A stretch of DNA of 64,000 nucleotides from Synechococcales cyanobacterium bin31.maxbin.ball.101 (GTDB lineage Bacteria > Cyanobacteriota > Cyanobacteriia > Leptolyngbyales > Leptolyngbyaceae): NCBI GenBank assembly GCA_013298165.1, contig JAAFJU010000003.1, positions 1 to 64,000 on the forward strand. The letters run 5' to 3'. Shown in pieces: positions 19,501-27,730 of the stretch. The notes beneath the pieces are model-generated. The model searched no databases. It worked only from the letters and a program-made list of their open reading frames with translations, and was not told the origin of the DNA. How positions within the stretch are numbered: the first letter of the stretch is position 1; each line of letters opens with the position of its first letter. Both the position numbers and the translations under genes were made by a program.

Positions 19501-19947
19501 CCGGCGATCGCGGTTCTCAATGGAAGTGCTGGGGCGAAGACGTTGGGGGCGATCGATCCTCGGGCGTTGAGATTCCCTGAGGGGACGATCGCACGGGCGG
19601 ACATTACGGCGGGGGAGAAGGTAGCGCAGGTCCAGGTGACGGAAATTTTGAGAGTTCAAAAAAATCAGGGATATTCGCCGTCACGGGCTGAGTTGCGGGA
19701 TTGGTATTTGGCGGTGAGGGAACAAGGGGATGAAGTGGTGATGGGGAGGATTGAGGCGATCGGCAGGCGGTTGAATGAAGCTTATTGTGATGAGGTTGGA
19801 AGGGAGAAGTCGGCGATCGGGATGCCTGCTTTGGTACAGACGCCGATGGGGTTTAGGAGCGAGTTGGTGACGTTGACGGTGGGGGAAGTGGGGGAGATGC
19901 GATCGGTGATCAATCAGATTTCGCCAGTTAGGGCAATCGAGCGTTAA
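16552..19947 (+). CDS. Candidate single-chain two-barrel RNA polymerase (QDE-1/RdRP-YonO-like)
   Basis: This 1131-residue protein carries, in the right order, motifs of the two-double-psi-barrel RNA polymerases. AKGTL (203-207, Lys204) and SRSDIKG (223-229, Lys228) match the two lysine elements of the first barrel. DFDGD (439-443), preceded by GAIVAYYRSPFPNVG and followed by RNG, matches the metal-binding DxDGD of the second barrel. TGMVANVG (554-561) and AVDTAK (663-668) resemble the GxIxN and AVDxxK segments of eukaryotic-type RdRPs. The C-terminal ~300 residues are beta-rich and unassigned. Family members make RNA from RNA or DNA templates; the activity here is untested. The gene lies upstream of the DISARM genes on the same strand, with one small gene between. 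It has host-like CGATCG content, and I see no internal stop. The superfamily assignment rests on reading motifs by eye. Confidence 0.7.
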   Translation: MLITQFDLKTGKVLQQPNPETLQLEPKQKLVEHSYLEAWLKRHGLEDAAFFVGDFYPGVDEDDRLRLEDEGKVLVFASGKKGYFTDPETAKLMIQGDRDIQPIYAGNGNSAHHAIAYGSLIASDGIASTVRDSCKILVVDDEAGLNAEFLSLDDRLLNKMGDGTMLVSEEVIRSLLTPEDEGLNPLTLVTQFRAASPDFPGMAKGTLSYSDWCKDLGVEAIVSRSDIKGDDGRFSRTGIHEVEAFWINRKADAQYGFQSVGPQVKGCIPEATLHEFNSRMKEKAEKLAAIASDPVALMQYYAQKKVDVEEETSGRLPKDWLKELAIADPHGLLSGFKRVNSELERFLKGERKDLAIRGIEVPSATAQHHGSLKPWEIANRDLPQGAIVAYYRSPFPNVGAAAIAINNIRSLRWEDTEAYDKAGVMFLNPWTAKHIAITDFDGDRNGCFVGFTVVDGNGLPERMRSELAWTEDLPEAKQYEAARSLIQTLIAEQKLVKPADYPQAVMEFVEQNAPDRKPPEVVKAAKVKHEWDRERESHSAATWRAWERTALNPTGMVANVGMTLQSLAMETIYIGDDRKEALLEEISAHHRKILAKVREGQLVIPAGILSYDVKERIQTISAASQDLKKVRDRDGYVGDRLSLVNELLNDMVNGPNAVNLQTAVDTAKSSRGIDVEVQDLMQALAHRKHLLRANQRNPEVYTQGQVLPTNTQEPIGWAVEVANQIYVESTLPELKHEVFRDLFPKDNFSVEIQNRAMTIAHVYQGMVKEARVMDDRLRQRKPEDQQPTATITTVKGAVLTIQRMLDGKAKIWRGIQKDWVLELERDGQSPEGVRAAIMTEQGKQMIGWVAPESIAEYQLDQRVKSGSLRIEAAAIELVPPLRIQHDLDDRIREARVYLERAIDQIPIDERMAYASALWHHSDGMGIVLKGFMPEVTQQLQNLPTIKLTGLQQDVNQVGVLPDGSYEVLFTTHQYQKNGEWRSVPAIAVLNGSAGAKTLGAIDPRALRFPEGTIARADITAGEKVAQVQVTEILRVQKNQGYSPSRAELRDWYLAVREQGDEVVMGRIEAIGRRLNEAYCDEVGREKSAIGMPALVQTPMGFRSELVTLTVGEVGEMRSVINQISPVRAIER

Positions 19948-19996
19948 GGCTGGAAAATTGGGAGGACAATGAAGATCCGGATTAAAATCTTGAAAT

Positions 19997-20260
19997 ATGA
20001 ATAAAGCGATGGTCGTGATGGAATTTAAAATTACGGAAGCGGAAGCCCGTGAGATGGCTAGATTTGAAGAAGAGGTCGGATGCGACATCAGTGCGGGACC
20101 AGACTGGGGGATCCATTTGGTGACAGTCCTGGAATTTGTTCTCAATCAGCCCAACCATGGGAAATTTGTAGACCTTCTGAAGGAACAGTATGGCACTGTA
20201 CTACCGGGTCAAGATGTCGAAGTTTCCCCAATTGTAGAAAAAAATGCCGAATCTCGTTAA
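19997..20260 (+). CDS. Small acidic hypothetical protein between polymerase and drmD
   Basis: This 87-residue protein (or 80, if the ATG at 20018 giving MEFKITEAEA is used) has an acidic N-terminal helix, EAEAREMARFEEEVG, and a C-terminal helical part around HLVTVLEFVLN. No family is recognised. It lies 49 bases after the polymerase-like gene and 70 bases before the preferred drmD start, on the same strand, so it may link the two on one transcript. A small regulator or accessory role is speculative. Confidence 0.5.
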   Translation: MNKAMVVMEFKITEAEAREMARFEEEVGCDISAGPDWGIHLVTVLEFVLNQPNHGKFVDLLKEQYGTVLPGQDVEVSPIVEKNAESR

Positions 20261-20330
20261 AATCTAGGGGATGAATTCTATTGAGGTTCATCTTCTCAAT
20301 GCTGACGCTGTTTTCCATTGGATATTCGTT

Positions 20331-23300
20331 ATGACGATCGTACATGCTATTCCTGAATCTGGACAAGTGGTGAGTGTCCGCCATCGGCAGTATGTAGTAA
20401 CGGATATTCAGCAGACCCGAACGCTATCGAGTCCGATGGTTCAGAGCTTAGAGACTTTGCAGCACTTGGTTTCTCTCGCTTCGATCGAGGATGATGCCTT
20501 GGGAGAGGAGTTGCAGACGATTTGGGAGGTGGAGCCTGGAGCCTATATTTATGAGCGAGTGGATTTGCCAAAGCCGACAGGGTTTGATGAACCAGGGCGG
20601 TTGGAGGCTTTTTTAGATGCGGTGCGATGGGGGGCGGCATCTTCAGCGGATATTCGGAATGTGCAAGCGCCTTTTCGGAGTGGAATTGACATTGAGGATT
20701 ATCAGCTTGACCCGGTTGTGCGCGCGATTCAGATGCCACGGGTGAATCTACTGGTCGCGGATGATGTGGGCTTAGGGAAGACGATCGAAGCGGGGCTGGT
20801 GGCGCAGGAGCTGTTGATTCGGCATCGGTGTCGAAAAATTTTGATTGTCTGTCCGTCGTCGCTTCAGATTCAGTGGCGCGATCAGATGCGGGATAAGTTT
20901 GGACTGGATTTTCGGATTGTGGATAGTGAGTTGATGAAAGACTTGCGTCGATCGCGTGGGATTCACGTCAATCCATGGCAGCACTTTCCCCGGTTGATTA
21001 CGTCAATCGATTTTTTGAAGCGCGATCGTCCGACGCGATTGTTTCGAGAATTGTTACCTGCTGAAGGAGAAGCGGTCTATCCAAGGCGGTTTGATTTGTT
21101 GATTGTGGATGAGGCACATAATGTCGCACCTTCTGGGAGTGGGAAATATGCGATCGATTCCATGCGGACATCGGCGATTCGGATGTTGGTGCCACATTTT
21201 GAACATAAATTATTTTTGACTGCAACACCGCATAATGGCTATCCGGAGAGTTTTACCTCTTTGCTGGAACTGTTGGATAATCAACGATTTGCACGGGGGG
21301 TTAGTCCCGATCGCAAGCAACTTCAGGTGGTGATGGTGCGACGGTTGAAGCAGGAAATGAAAACATGGGATGGGTCGCCGTTGTTTCCGGTGCGGCAGTT
21401 GGAGTCGATCGCAGTGGATTATTCTGATCAGGAACGGCAGGTGCATCGAGCGTTGCGGGAATATACAGAATTACGGATTAAAGGTGCGACGGATGGGGTT
21501 GAAAAATATGCAACGGAGTTTGTTTTAAAACTGTTGAAAAAGCGGCTGTTCTCCTCGCCTCAAGCCTTTGCGACGACCTTGGCACAGCATGAATCTTCTC
21601 TGGTTCACTCTCAACGGCGGAAAGGCGGATTGCGGAGTCGCCCGGTGGAGGGAATTTTGCGGCGACAGTTGGAGCAAATCGAGGAGGAGTTTGCTGATGA
21701 TGCTTGGTTTGAATCGGTGACAGAAGATTCGATCGATCAGAGTAGCCAGCTCTTTCGTCCGCTGACGGCGCAAGAGGAATCCCTGATCCAGCAGATGAAC
21801 GCATGGGCACAGCAGGCTTCGGCTCGGATGGATACGAAGGCACAGGAATTTTTGAATTGGTTGGAAACACACTTGCGACCCGATGGGCAGTGGTGCCGTG
21901 AGCGGGTGATTATTTTTACGGAGTATCGAGCGACGCAGAAATGGTTGTATGAACTGTTGGCGACTCATGGATTGGTGCAGGGCGAACGGTTGATGACGCT
22001 CTATGGCGGGATGGCTTCGGACGATCGTGAATCGGTGAAGGCGGCGTTTCAGACTGACCCGGATGTTTCGCCTGTGCGGATTTTGTTAGCGACGGATGCG
22101 GCTTCGGAGGGTTTGGATTTGCAGAATTTTTGCTCGAAGTTGATTCACTATGAGATTCCCTGGAACCCCAATCGGATGGAACAGCGGAATGGACGAATCG
22201 ATCGCCATGGTCAAAAGGCGAAGGAGGTCAGAGTTTATCACTTTGTCGGGAAGAACTATCAAGCCCAAGAAATCAGTGACATTCGACCGGGGGACCTGGA
22301 AGGGGATTTGGAGTTTTTGATGCGGGCGGCGCTAAAGGTGAATACGATTCGGGAGGACTTGGGGAAGGTGGGTCCGGTGATTGCAGCGCAGGTGGAAGAG
22401 GCGATGTTGGGGCGGCGGGTGACGTTGGATACGACTCAGGCGGAGCGGGAATCAGAACCTGTGCGCCGGATGTTGAAGTTTGAGCGGCGGGTGCGGGAAC
22501 AGATCGAGACCCTTCGGGCGCAGTTGGATGAAACGAAGCAAAATCTTAGACTGTCGCCGGAAAATGTTGAGGCGGTGGTGCGGATTGGGCTGGAGTTGGC
22601 GGGACAGCCACCGTTGGTTGAAACGCAGATTGACGGGCTGGAGGGACGGGTGTTTCATCTGCCACCGTTGAAAAGCAGTTGGGCGGTTTGCGGGGAGGGC
22701 TTGCGACATCCCCATACGCAAGAGATTCGTCCGATCGCATTTGATGCTGAAATGACAAAAGGGCGAGATGATGTGGTGCTGGCGCATTTGAATCATCGGT
22801 TAGTACAGATGTGTTTGCGGTTGTTGCGATCGGAGGTGTGGGCGACGGGCGATCGGAAGTCTCTGCATCGGGTGACGGCAAGGGTGGTATCTGCTAAATC
22901 TGGGTTGGAAACGCCTGCGGTGGTTGCCTATGGACGATTGGTGATTTTGGGGGGCGATCAGCAGCGGTTGCATGAGGAGGTGATCATGACGGGTGGCATT
23001 TTGAAAGAGGGGCGATTTAGTCGATTTAAGAGTGGATTGCAACTTCAGACGGCACTGAATGCGGTGGTGGATAAAACCGTGCCGGAATCGATGCAGCAGC
23101 GGCTGGTGGGGCTATGGGAGAAGTGCGAGGAGCCTTTAATGCAATCGTTGATCAAACGCCAAGACGAACGATCGCAAACGCTAAAACAGTCGTTATCCGA
23201 TCGTGCAGAAAAAGAAGCAGAGAATATTACCGCTATTTTGACGGAGTTACAGGACAGTATTCGTCTGGAGTTGGCAGAGCCTGTGGTGGAACAGTTGGAG

Positions 23301-23489
23301 TTATTTAGTTCGGCGGAGCGGGAGCAGTTTGAACGAAATGTGGGAAGCTTACGATCGCGCCTAGAACAGATTCCGATGGAGATCGAGGAAGAGACGCGGT
23401 TAATTCGAGCGCGATTTGCTGACCCGCAATCCAGGTTGTTCCCGTTAGCGGTAATGTATTTAGTCCCAGAGAAATTGCTTCGTTCTTAG
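20331..23489 (+). CDS. drmD: DISARM helicase DrmD (SNF2-type)
   Basis: This 1052-residue SNF2/SWI2 helicase is the marker of class 1 DISARM. The ATP-binding motif is DVGLGKTIEAGL (Lys150), the DEAH box is DEAHN (260-264), motif III is LFLTATPHNG, and the C-terminal helicase part has FTEYRATQKWL, LLATDAASEGLDLQNF and NPNRMEQRNGRIDRHGQ. A long C-terminal extension is partly coiled. DISARM restricts phages with methylation, helicase and phospholipase-D-like proteins. I use the ATG at 20331 (MTIVHAIPESG); an upstream in-frame ATG at 20271 would add 20 unconserved-looking residues. The methyltransferase gene follows 77 bases after its stop on the same strand, as expected for this class. Confidence 0.9.
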   Translation: MTIVHAIPESGQVVSVRHRQYVVTDIQQTRTLSSPMVQSLETLQHLVSLASIEDDALGEELQTIWEVEPGAYIYERVDLPKPTGFDEPGRLEAFLDAVRWGAASSADIRNVQAPFRSGIDIEDYQLDPVVRAIQMPRVNLLVADDVGLGKTIEAGLVAQELLIRHRCRKILIVCPSSLQIQWRDQMRDKFGLDFRIVDSELMKDLRRSRGIHVNPWQHFPRLITSIDFLKRDRPTRLFRELLPAEGEAVYPRRFDLLIVDEAHNVAPSGSGKYAIDSMRTSAIRMLVPHFEHKLFLTATPHNGYPESFTSLLELLDNQRFARGVSPDRKQLQVVMVRRLKQEMKTWDGSPLFPVRQLESIAVDYSDQERQVHRALREYTELRIKGATDGVEKYATEFVLKLLKKRLFSSPQAFATTLAQHESSLVHSQRRKGGLRSRPVEGILRRQLEQIEEEFADDAWFESVTEDSIDQSSQLFRPLTAQEESLIQQMNAWAQQASARMDTKAQEFLNWLETHLRPDGQWCRERVIIFTEYRATQKWLYELLATHGLVQGERLMTLYGGMASDDRESVKAAFQTDPDVSPVRILLATDAASEGLDLQNFCSKLIHYEIPWNPNRMEQRNGRIDRHGQKAKEVRVYHFVGKNYQAQEISDIRPGDLEGDLEFLMRAALKVNTIREDLGKVGPVIAAQVEEAMLGRRVTLDTTQAERESEPVRRMLKFERRVREQIETLRAQLDETKQNLRLSPENVEAVVRIGLELAGQPPLVETQIDGLEGRVFHLPPLKSSWAVCGEGLRHPHTQEIRPIAFDAEMTKGRDDVVLAHLNHRLVQMCLRLLRSEVWATGDRKSLHRVTARVVSAKSGLETPAVVAYGRLVILGGDQQRLHEEVIMTGGILKEGRFSRFKSGLQLQTALNAVVDKTVPESMQQRLVGLWEKCEEPLMQSLIKRQDERSQTLKQSLSDRAEKEAENITAILTELQDSIRLELAEPVVEQLELFSSAEREQFERNVGSLRSRLEQIPMEIEEETRLIRARFADPQSRLFPLAVMYLVPEKLLRS

Positions 23490-23566
23490 AACGATCGGCA
23501 TAAACTGGAAACCCGGTTTTGTGGTTAGATTTTGAGTTGATTGCTATTTTACCTGGAACGTTGATT

Positions 23567-26500
23567 ATGTCGATCGCACGTCATCATGCTGAATGGTTGT
23601 CTCTGGTGGAAGCATCGGGTCCGTTTTTGAGTTTGCCTGTGTTGTTGCGGGTGTTCTCGACGGGGCTGGATGGGCATGATGTGGAGCATCGGCAGCGGTT
23701 GCGATCGGCCTATGAGGAGTGGCTGGATAATCAGCATGGGGTGAAGCCGGAGGTGGGGATCCATCGGGCTTGGGTGGAGTTTGTGTTGCGGGAGACGTTG
23801 GAGTTGCCGGAGGTGGTGATGCGATCGGGGCAAGCCTTACCGCCGGGGTTATCGGTCCGAAGTGAGCAGCATGGGGAAACGTTGCGACCGGACTGGGCCG
23901 TTGTGGAACCGGATGCGCCGCATGTGCCGAGGTTGTTGGTGCAGATGGTGGGCGTGGGACAGGGGTTGGAGAAGGCGATGAAGGGGAGTTGGGCGGTGAG
24001 TCCGGCGACGAAGATGATGGAGCTGCTTCATGCGACGGGCGTGCGGCTGGGGCTGGTGACGAATGGTGAGCAGTGGATGTTGGTGAATGCACCGAAGGGG
24101 GAATCGACGGGGTTTATTTCTTGGTATGGCGGGTTGTGGCTGGAGGAGCCGTTGACGCTAAGGGCGTTTCGGAGTTTGTTGGGGGTGAGGCGGTTTTTTG
24201 GGGTGGATGAGGGGGAGACGCTGGAGGGGATGTTGGCGGCAAGTGCGGTTGATCAACAGGACGTGACGGATCAGCTTGGGTATCAGGTGCGACGGGCGGT
24301 GGAGGTGTTGGTGCAGGCGATCGCGCGGATCGATCGTCCGGGGTTAAAGCTGGAGGAGGTGTTGCCGTCGAAGGTGTATGAGTCGGCGTTGACGGTGATG
24401 ATGCGGTTGGTGTTTTTGTTTTGTGCGGAGGAGCGGGATTTGATTCCGTCGGTGGGGGGTGAGTTTTATGGGGCGAATTATGCGGTGGCGACGTTGCGGG
24501 AGAGTTTGCGCGGGTATGCGGATCAGCATGGGGAGGAGGTGTTGGAGCGTCGATCGGATGCGTGGTGTCGTTTGTTGGCGACGTTTCGGGCGGTGTATGC
24601 GGGGGTGAATCATGATGCGTTGCAGATTCCGGCCTATGGGGGAAGTTTGTTTGATCCCGATCGGTTTCCGTGGTTGGAAGGGCGCGGGATAGGATCGAGT
24701 TGGCGATCGGAGGCGTCTGATCCGATCGCGGTGAATAATCGAGTGGTGTTGCATTTGTTGGAGGCGTTGCAGCTTTTGCAGATTCAGGTGCCGGGGGCTG
24801 GGATGGAGACTCGAAGGATGTCGTTTCGGGCGTTGGATATTGAGCAGATTGGGCATGTGTATGAGGGGCTGCTGGACCATACGGCGGTGCGATCGAGTTC
24901 GCCTGTGTTGGGGTTGAAGGGAAAGAAGTTTGCGGAGCCAGAAGTGGAGTTGGCAACGCTAGAAGCTTGGATGCAGAAACCGATTAAGGATTGCTTAAAG
25001 TGGTTAAAGGAGATTAGTGGACGATCGGAGTCGGCGATTAAGAAGGATTTAGAGATTAAACCGGATGGGAAGTCGTTGCCGGGGCTATTTTTACAACGGT
25101 TGATGACGCGGTGTGATAACGATCGTGAGCTTTATGAGCGGGTGTTGCCGTTTGTGGGGTTGTTGCGAGAGGATACCTTGAAGTATCCGGTGGTGATTGG
25201 GAGTGGGATGGTGTATGTGACGGAGGGGACGGATCGGCGATCGACGGGGACGCACTATACGCCGCGCAGTTTGACGGAGGAGATTGTCAAATATACGTTG
25301 GAGCCGTTGGTGTATGTGGGTCCGGCTGAGGGGGCGGGGCGGGAGGATTGGCGGTTGCGATCGGCTTCGGAGATCTTGCGGTTACGGGTGTGTGATGTGG
25401 CGATGGGGAGTGGGGCGTTTTTGGTGCAGGTGTGTCGGTATTTGGCGGAACGGGTGGTGGAAGCTTGGGGGGAAGAGGGAAAAGGGAAGAAGGAAGAGGG
25501 AAGGGAGGAGAAGGGGGAATTGCGGGTTTTGCCGGATGGGTCGTTGGCGATCGGGGAGGTGGGGGAGGTGCTGTTGCCGATCGATCCCGAAGAACAACTC
25601 TTGGTGGCGCGGCGGTTGGTTGCCGATCGGTGCCTTTATGGGGTGGATAAGAATCCGTTGGCGGTGGAGATGGCGAAGTTGTCGTTGTGGTTGATTACGT
25701 TGCAGAAGGATCGTCCGTTTACGTTTGTGGATCATGCGTTGAAGTGTGGGGATTCGTTGTTGGGGTTGACGAGGGCAGAGCAGATTGAGTTTTTGCATTT
25801 GAAGCCGGATAATAAGGCGGTGCAGTTGGAGATGGTGTCGGGAATTTGGCGACCGATTTTGGACCGGGCGATCGAGATGCGGCGGGAGTTGGCGAGTTTT
25901 AGTGTGAATGCGATCGGGGATTTGCGGGAGAAGGAACGGTTGTATGGGGTGGCGGAAGGGCTGATCGATCGGTTGCGGTTTGTGGGGGATTATTTGGTGG
26001 CGCGGGCATTGGCGGATTCGGGGAAGACGGCGGAGTTGACGGCGGAAGAGTTAATGGTGGTGTCCGATCGGATTCAACGGGATTTGCAACGGGATGAAAC
26101 AGAGGAGGAATCGCGGGATATTAAGGCGTTGAAATCGCAAACCAATCGGATGATGAATCTGGGAAATCCGGTGGGACAGGCTCCGAGAACTCCGTTTCAT
26201 TGGTTATTGGAGTTTCCAGAGGTATTTTTGGAAGGGGATGGGTTTAGCGCGATCGTCGGCAATCCGCCCTTCCAAGGTGGTTCCAAAATTACAGGTACTG
26301 TGGGGACAGACTATCGAACTTACCTAGTGGATCACATTGCCAAAAGAGTCAAAGGAAATGCAGATCTCTGTGCCTACTTCTTTTTAAATGCATTGCATCT
26401 CCTCAATTCAGACGGTCGGTTTGGACTAGTGGCAACTAATACGATTGCACAAGGGGATACCCGAGAAGTTGGACTGGATCAACTCGTTGCACAGGGACAT

Positions 26501-27688
26501 ACGATTTCTCGTGCCGTGCCCAGTCGTCCGTGGATTGGCAGCGCTAATTTAGAAGTGGGGTATATTTGGTTACAGAAAGGGGAATGGAATGGAGAATCAG
26601 TTTTAGATGAAAAAGTTGTTAATGGAATTACAGAATTTTTAACTTCACGCAGTAGAGTTATAGGTAAGCCCCATTCATTATTCGCCAACTTTGGTAAGTC
26701 CTTTACAGGGAACAAAGTGTATGGGGAAGGATTTGTGATTACTCTAGAAGAAGCACAGGTATTAATAGAAAAAGAAACAAGAAATGGGGATGTAATTTTC
26801 CCCTACCTAAATGGAGACGATCTTAATTCTCGCTTTGATCAATCACCTAGCCGTTGGGTGATTAATTTTGGTGAAATGTCTCTAGAAGAAGCCTATAATT
26901 ACCCGGACTGTCTTGAAATACTAGAGAAGTTAGTCAAACCTTATCGCGAGACTGTCAAACGCGCGCACACAAGAGAAAAGTGGTGGCTTCACGAACATAC
27001 GCGAAAAGAACTCTATAGGGCAATTGGGGGACAAGATCGGATTTTAGTTCATCCTCTCACTAGCAAATACAATAATCTCTCCTTTTATAGACCAGGAATT
27101 ATTTTTAGTCATATGACTATTATCTTGAGTATACAGACTTGGTGGGAGTATTCACTTATTCAAAGTGAACTACATTGGCACTGGGTCCTAATGTATGGCA
27201 ATAAGCTAGCAACGCGACCTCAATATACACCTACTGATTGCTTTGAAACATTTCCTTTTCCTCAAAAAACAGATGTCCTAGAATCGATCGGCGAAGCCTA
27301 CTACACCCACCGCCAGACCATCATGCAAACCCGCAACGAAGGACTCACCAAAACCTACAACCGATTCCACAACCCCAACGAAACCGCCGAAGACATCACA
27401 AAGCTCCGCGAACTCCACATCGAAATGGACAACGCCGTCGCAACCGCCTACGGATGGCAAGACCTATCCCTCGATCACAACTTCCACCCCACCAAACAAG
27501 GCATCCGCTTCACCCTCAGCGAAACCGCCCGCCGAGAAGTCCTCGATCGGCTCCTACAACTGAATCACGATCGGTATGCCGAAGAAGTTGCGCAAGGACT
27601 GCATGATAAGAAGAAAAAGGGAAAAGCTAAGAAAGAAGAGAAGAAGAGTGCGATCGAGCCAGCCGAAATTCAGGGCAACCTGTTCTAG
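23567..27688 (+). CDS. drmMI: DISARM adenine methyltransferase DrmMI
   Basis: This 1373-residue N6-adenine DNA methyltransferase is of the large Eco57I/PglX-like type. The SAM motif is DVAMGSGAFL (610-619) and the catalytic motif is NPPF (899-902). The ~560-residue N-terminal region resembles the specificity or nuclease-like part of such proteins. Composition is mosaic. Up to about 26,270 the coding strand is G-rich with many CGATCG words, 26,280-27,280 (the expected target-recognition region just after NPPF) is AT-rich, and the tail is C-rich. A 53-base all-purine tract (25467-25519) codes for a low-complexity EEGKGKKEEG insert soon after motif I. The start at 23567 (MSIARHHAEW) is preferred to an in-frame upstream codon at 23519. 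It should protect host DNA from DISARM. Confidence 0.9.
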   Translation: MSIARHHAEWLSLVEASGPFLSLPVLLRVFSTGLDGHDVEHRQRLRSAYEEWLDNQHGVKPEVGIHRAWVEFVLRETLELPEVVMRSGQALPPGLSVRSEQHGETLRPDWAVVEPDAPHVPRLLVQMVGVGQGLEKAMKGSWAVSPATKMMELLHATGVRLGLVTNGEQWMLVNAPKGESTGFISWYGGLWLEEPLTLRAFRSLLGVRRFFGVDEGETLEGMLAASAVDQQDVTDQLGYQVRRAVEVLVQAIARIDRPGLKLEEVLPSKVYESALTVMMRLVFLFCAEERDLIPSVGGEFYGANYAVATLRESLRGYADQHGEEVLERRSDAWCRLLATFRAVYAGVNHDALQIPAYGGSLFDPDRFPWLEGRGIGSSWRSEASDPIAVNNRVVLHLLEALQLLQIQVPGAGMETRRMSFRALDIEQIGHVYEGLLDHTAVRSSSPVLGLKGKKFAEPEVELATLEAWMQKPIKDCLKWLKEISGRSESAIKKDLEIKPDGKSLPGLFLQRLMTRCDNDRELYERVLPFVGLLREDTLKYPVVIGSGMVYVTEGTDRRSTGTHYTPRSLTEEIVKYTLEPLVYVGPAEGAGREDWRLRSASEILRLRVCDVAMGSGAFLVQVCRYLAERVVEAWGEEGKGKKEEGREEKGELRVLPDGSLAIGEVGEVLLPIDPEEQLLVARRLVADRCLYGVDKNPLAVEMAKLSLWLITLQKDRPFTFVDHALKCGDSLLGLTRAEQIEFLHLKPDNKAVQLEMVSGIWRPILDRAIEMRRELASFSVNAIGDLREKERLYGVAEGLIDRLRFVGDYLVARALADSGKTAELTAEELMVVSDRIQRDLQRDETEEESRDIKALKSQTNRMMNLGNPVGQAPRTPFHWLLEFPEVFLEGDGFSAIVGNPPFQGGSKITGTVGTDYRTYLVDHIAKRVKGNADLCAYFFLNALHLLNSDGRFGLVATNTIAQGDTREVGLDQLVAQGHTISRAVPSRPWIGSANLEVGYIWLQKGEWNGESVLDEKVVNGITEFLTSRSRVIGKPHSLFANFGKSFTGNKVYGEGFVITLEEAQVLIEKETRNGDVIFPYLNGDDLNSRFDQSPSRWVINFGEMSLEEAYNYPDCLEILEKLVKPYRETVKRAHTREKWWLHEHTRKELYRAIGGQDRILVHPLTSKYNNLSFYRPGIIFSHMTIILSIQTWWEYSLIQSELHWHWVLMYGNKLATRPQYTPTDCFETFPFPQKTDVLESIGEAYYTHRQTIMQTRNEGLTKTYNRFHNPNETAEDITKLRELHIEMDNAVATAYGWQDLSLDHNFHPTKQGIRFTLSETARREVLDRLLQLNHDRYAEEVAQGLHDKKKKGKAKKEEKKSAIEPAEIQGNLF
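25467..25519 (+). repeat. 53-base homopurine tract inside drmMI
   Basis: An uninterrupted run of A and G built on GGGAAGA / GGGAAA-like units, translated as a Glu/Gly/Lys-rich low-complexity insert in the methyltransferase. A shorter purine-rich tract near the 3' end (about 27603-27650) codes for the Lys-rich tail. Such tracts are slippage-prone. Confidence 0.8.
27546..27574 (+). repeat. 29-bp direct repeat, copy 1 (end of drmMI)
   Basis: The copy starts ATCGGCTCCTACAACTGAAT and lies in drmMI codons for RLLQLNH. It matches 29101-29129 at 28 of 29 bases. The two copies bracket the interval that holds the end of drmMI and the DUF2281-like/PIN-like pair. Confidence 0.9.
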
Positions 27689-27730
27689 GCAAATTTGGTA
27701 AACTAAAAACAGCATTGAGGACATCAGCCC

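Noticed and set aside
16552-19947. DFDGD as a chance occurrence in an unrelated protein
   Set aside because: Considered because the motif is short, but four further motifs in the expected order (AKG, SRSDIK, GMVANVG, AVDTAK) make chance unlikely; kept as a candidate and not as proven.
24114-24956. 280-codon open frame on the minus strand (Pro/Thr/Ser-rich)
   Set aside because: It is the reverse-strand reading of the G-rich drmMI coding sequence; no domain, low-complexity composition and no ribosome-binding site.
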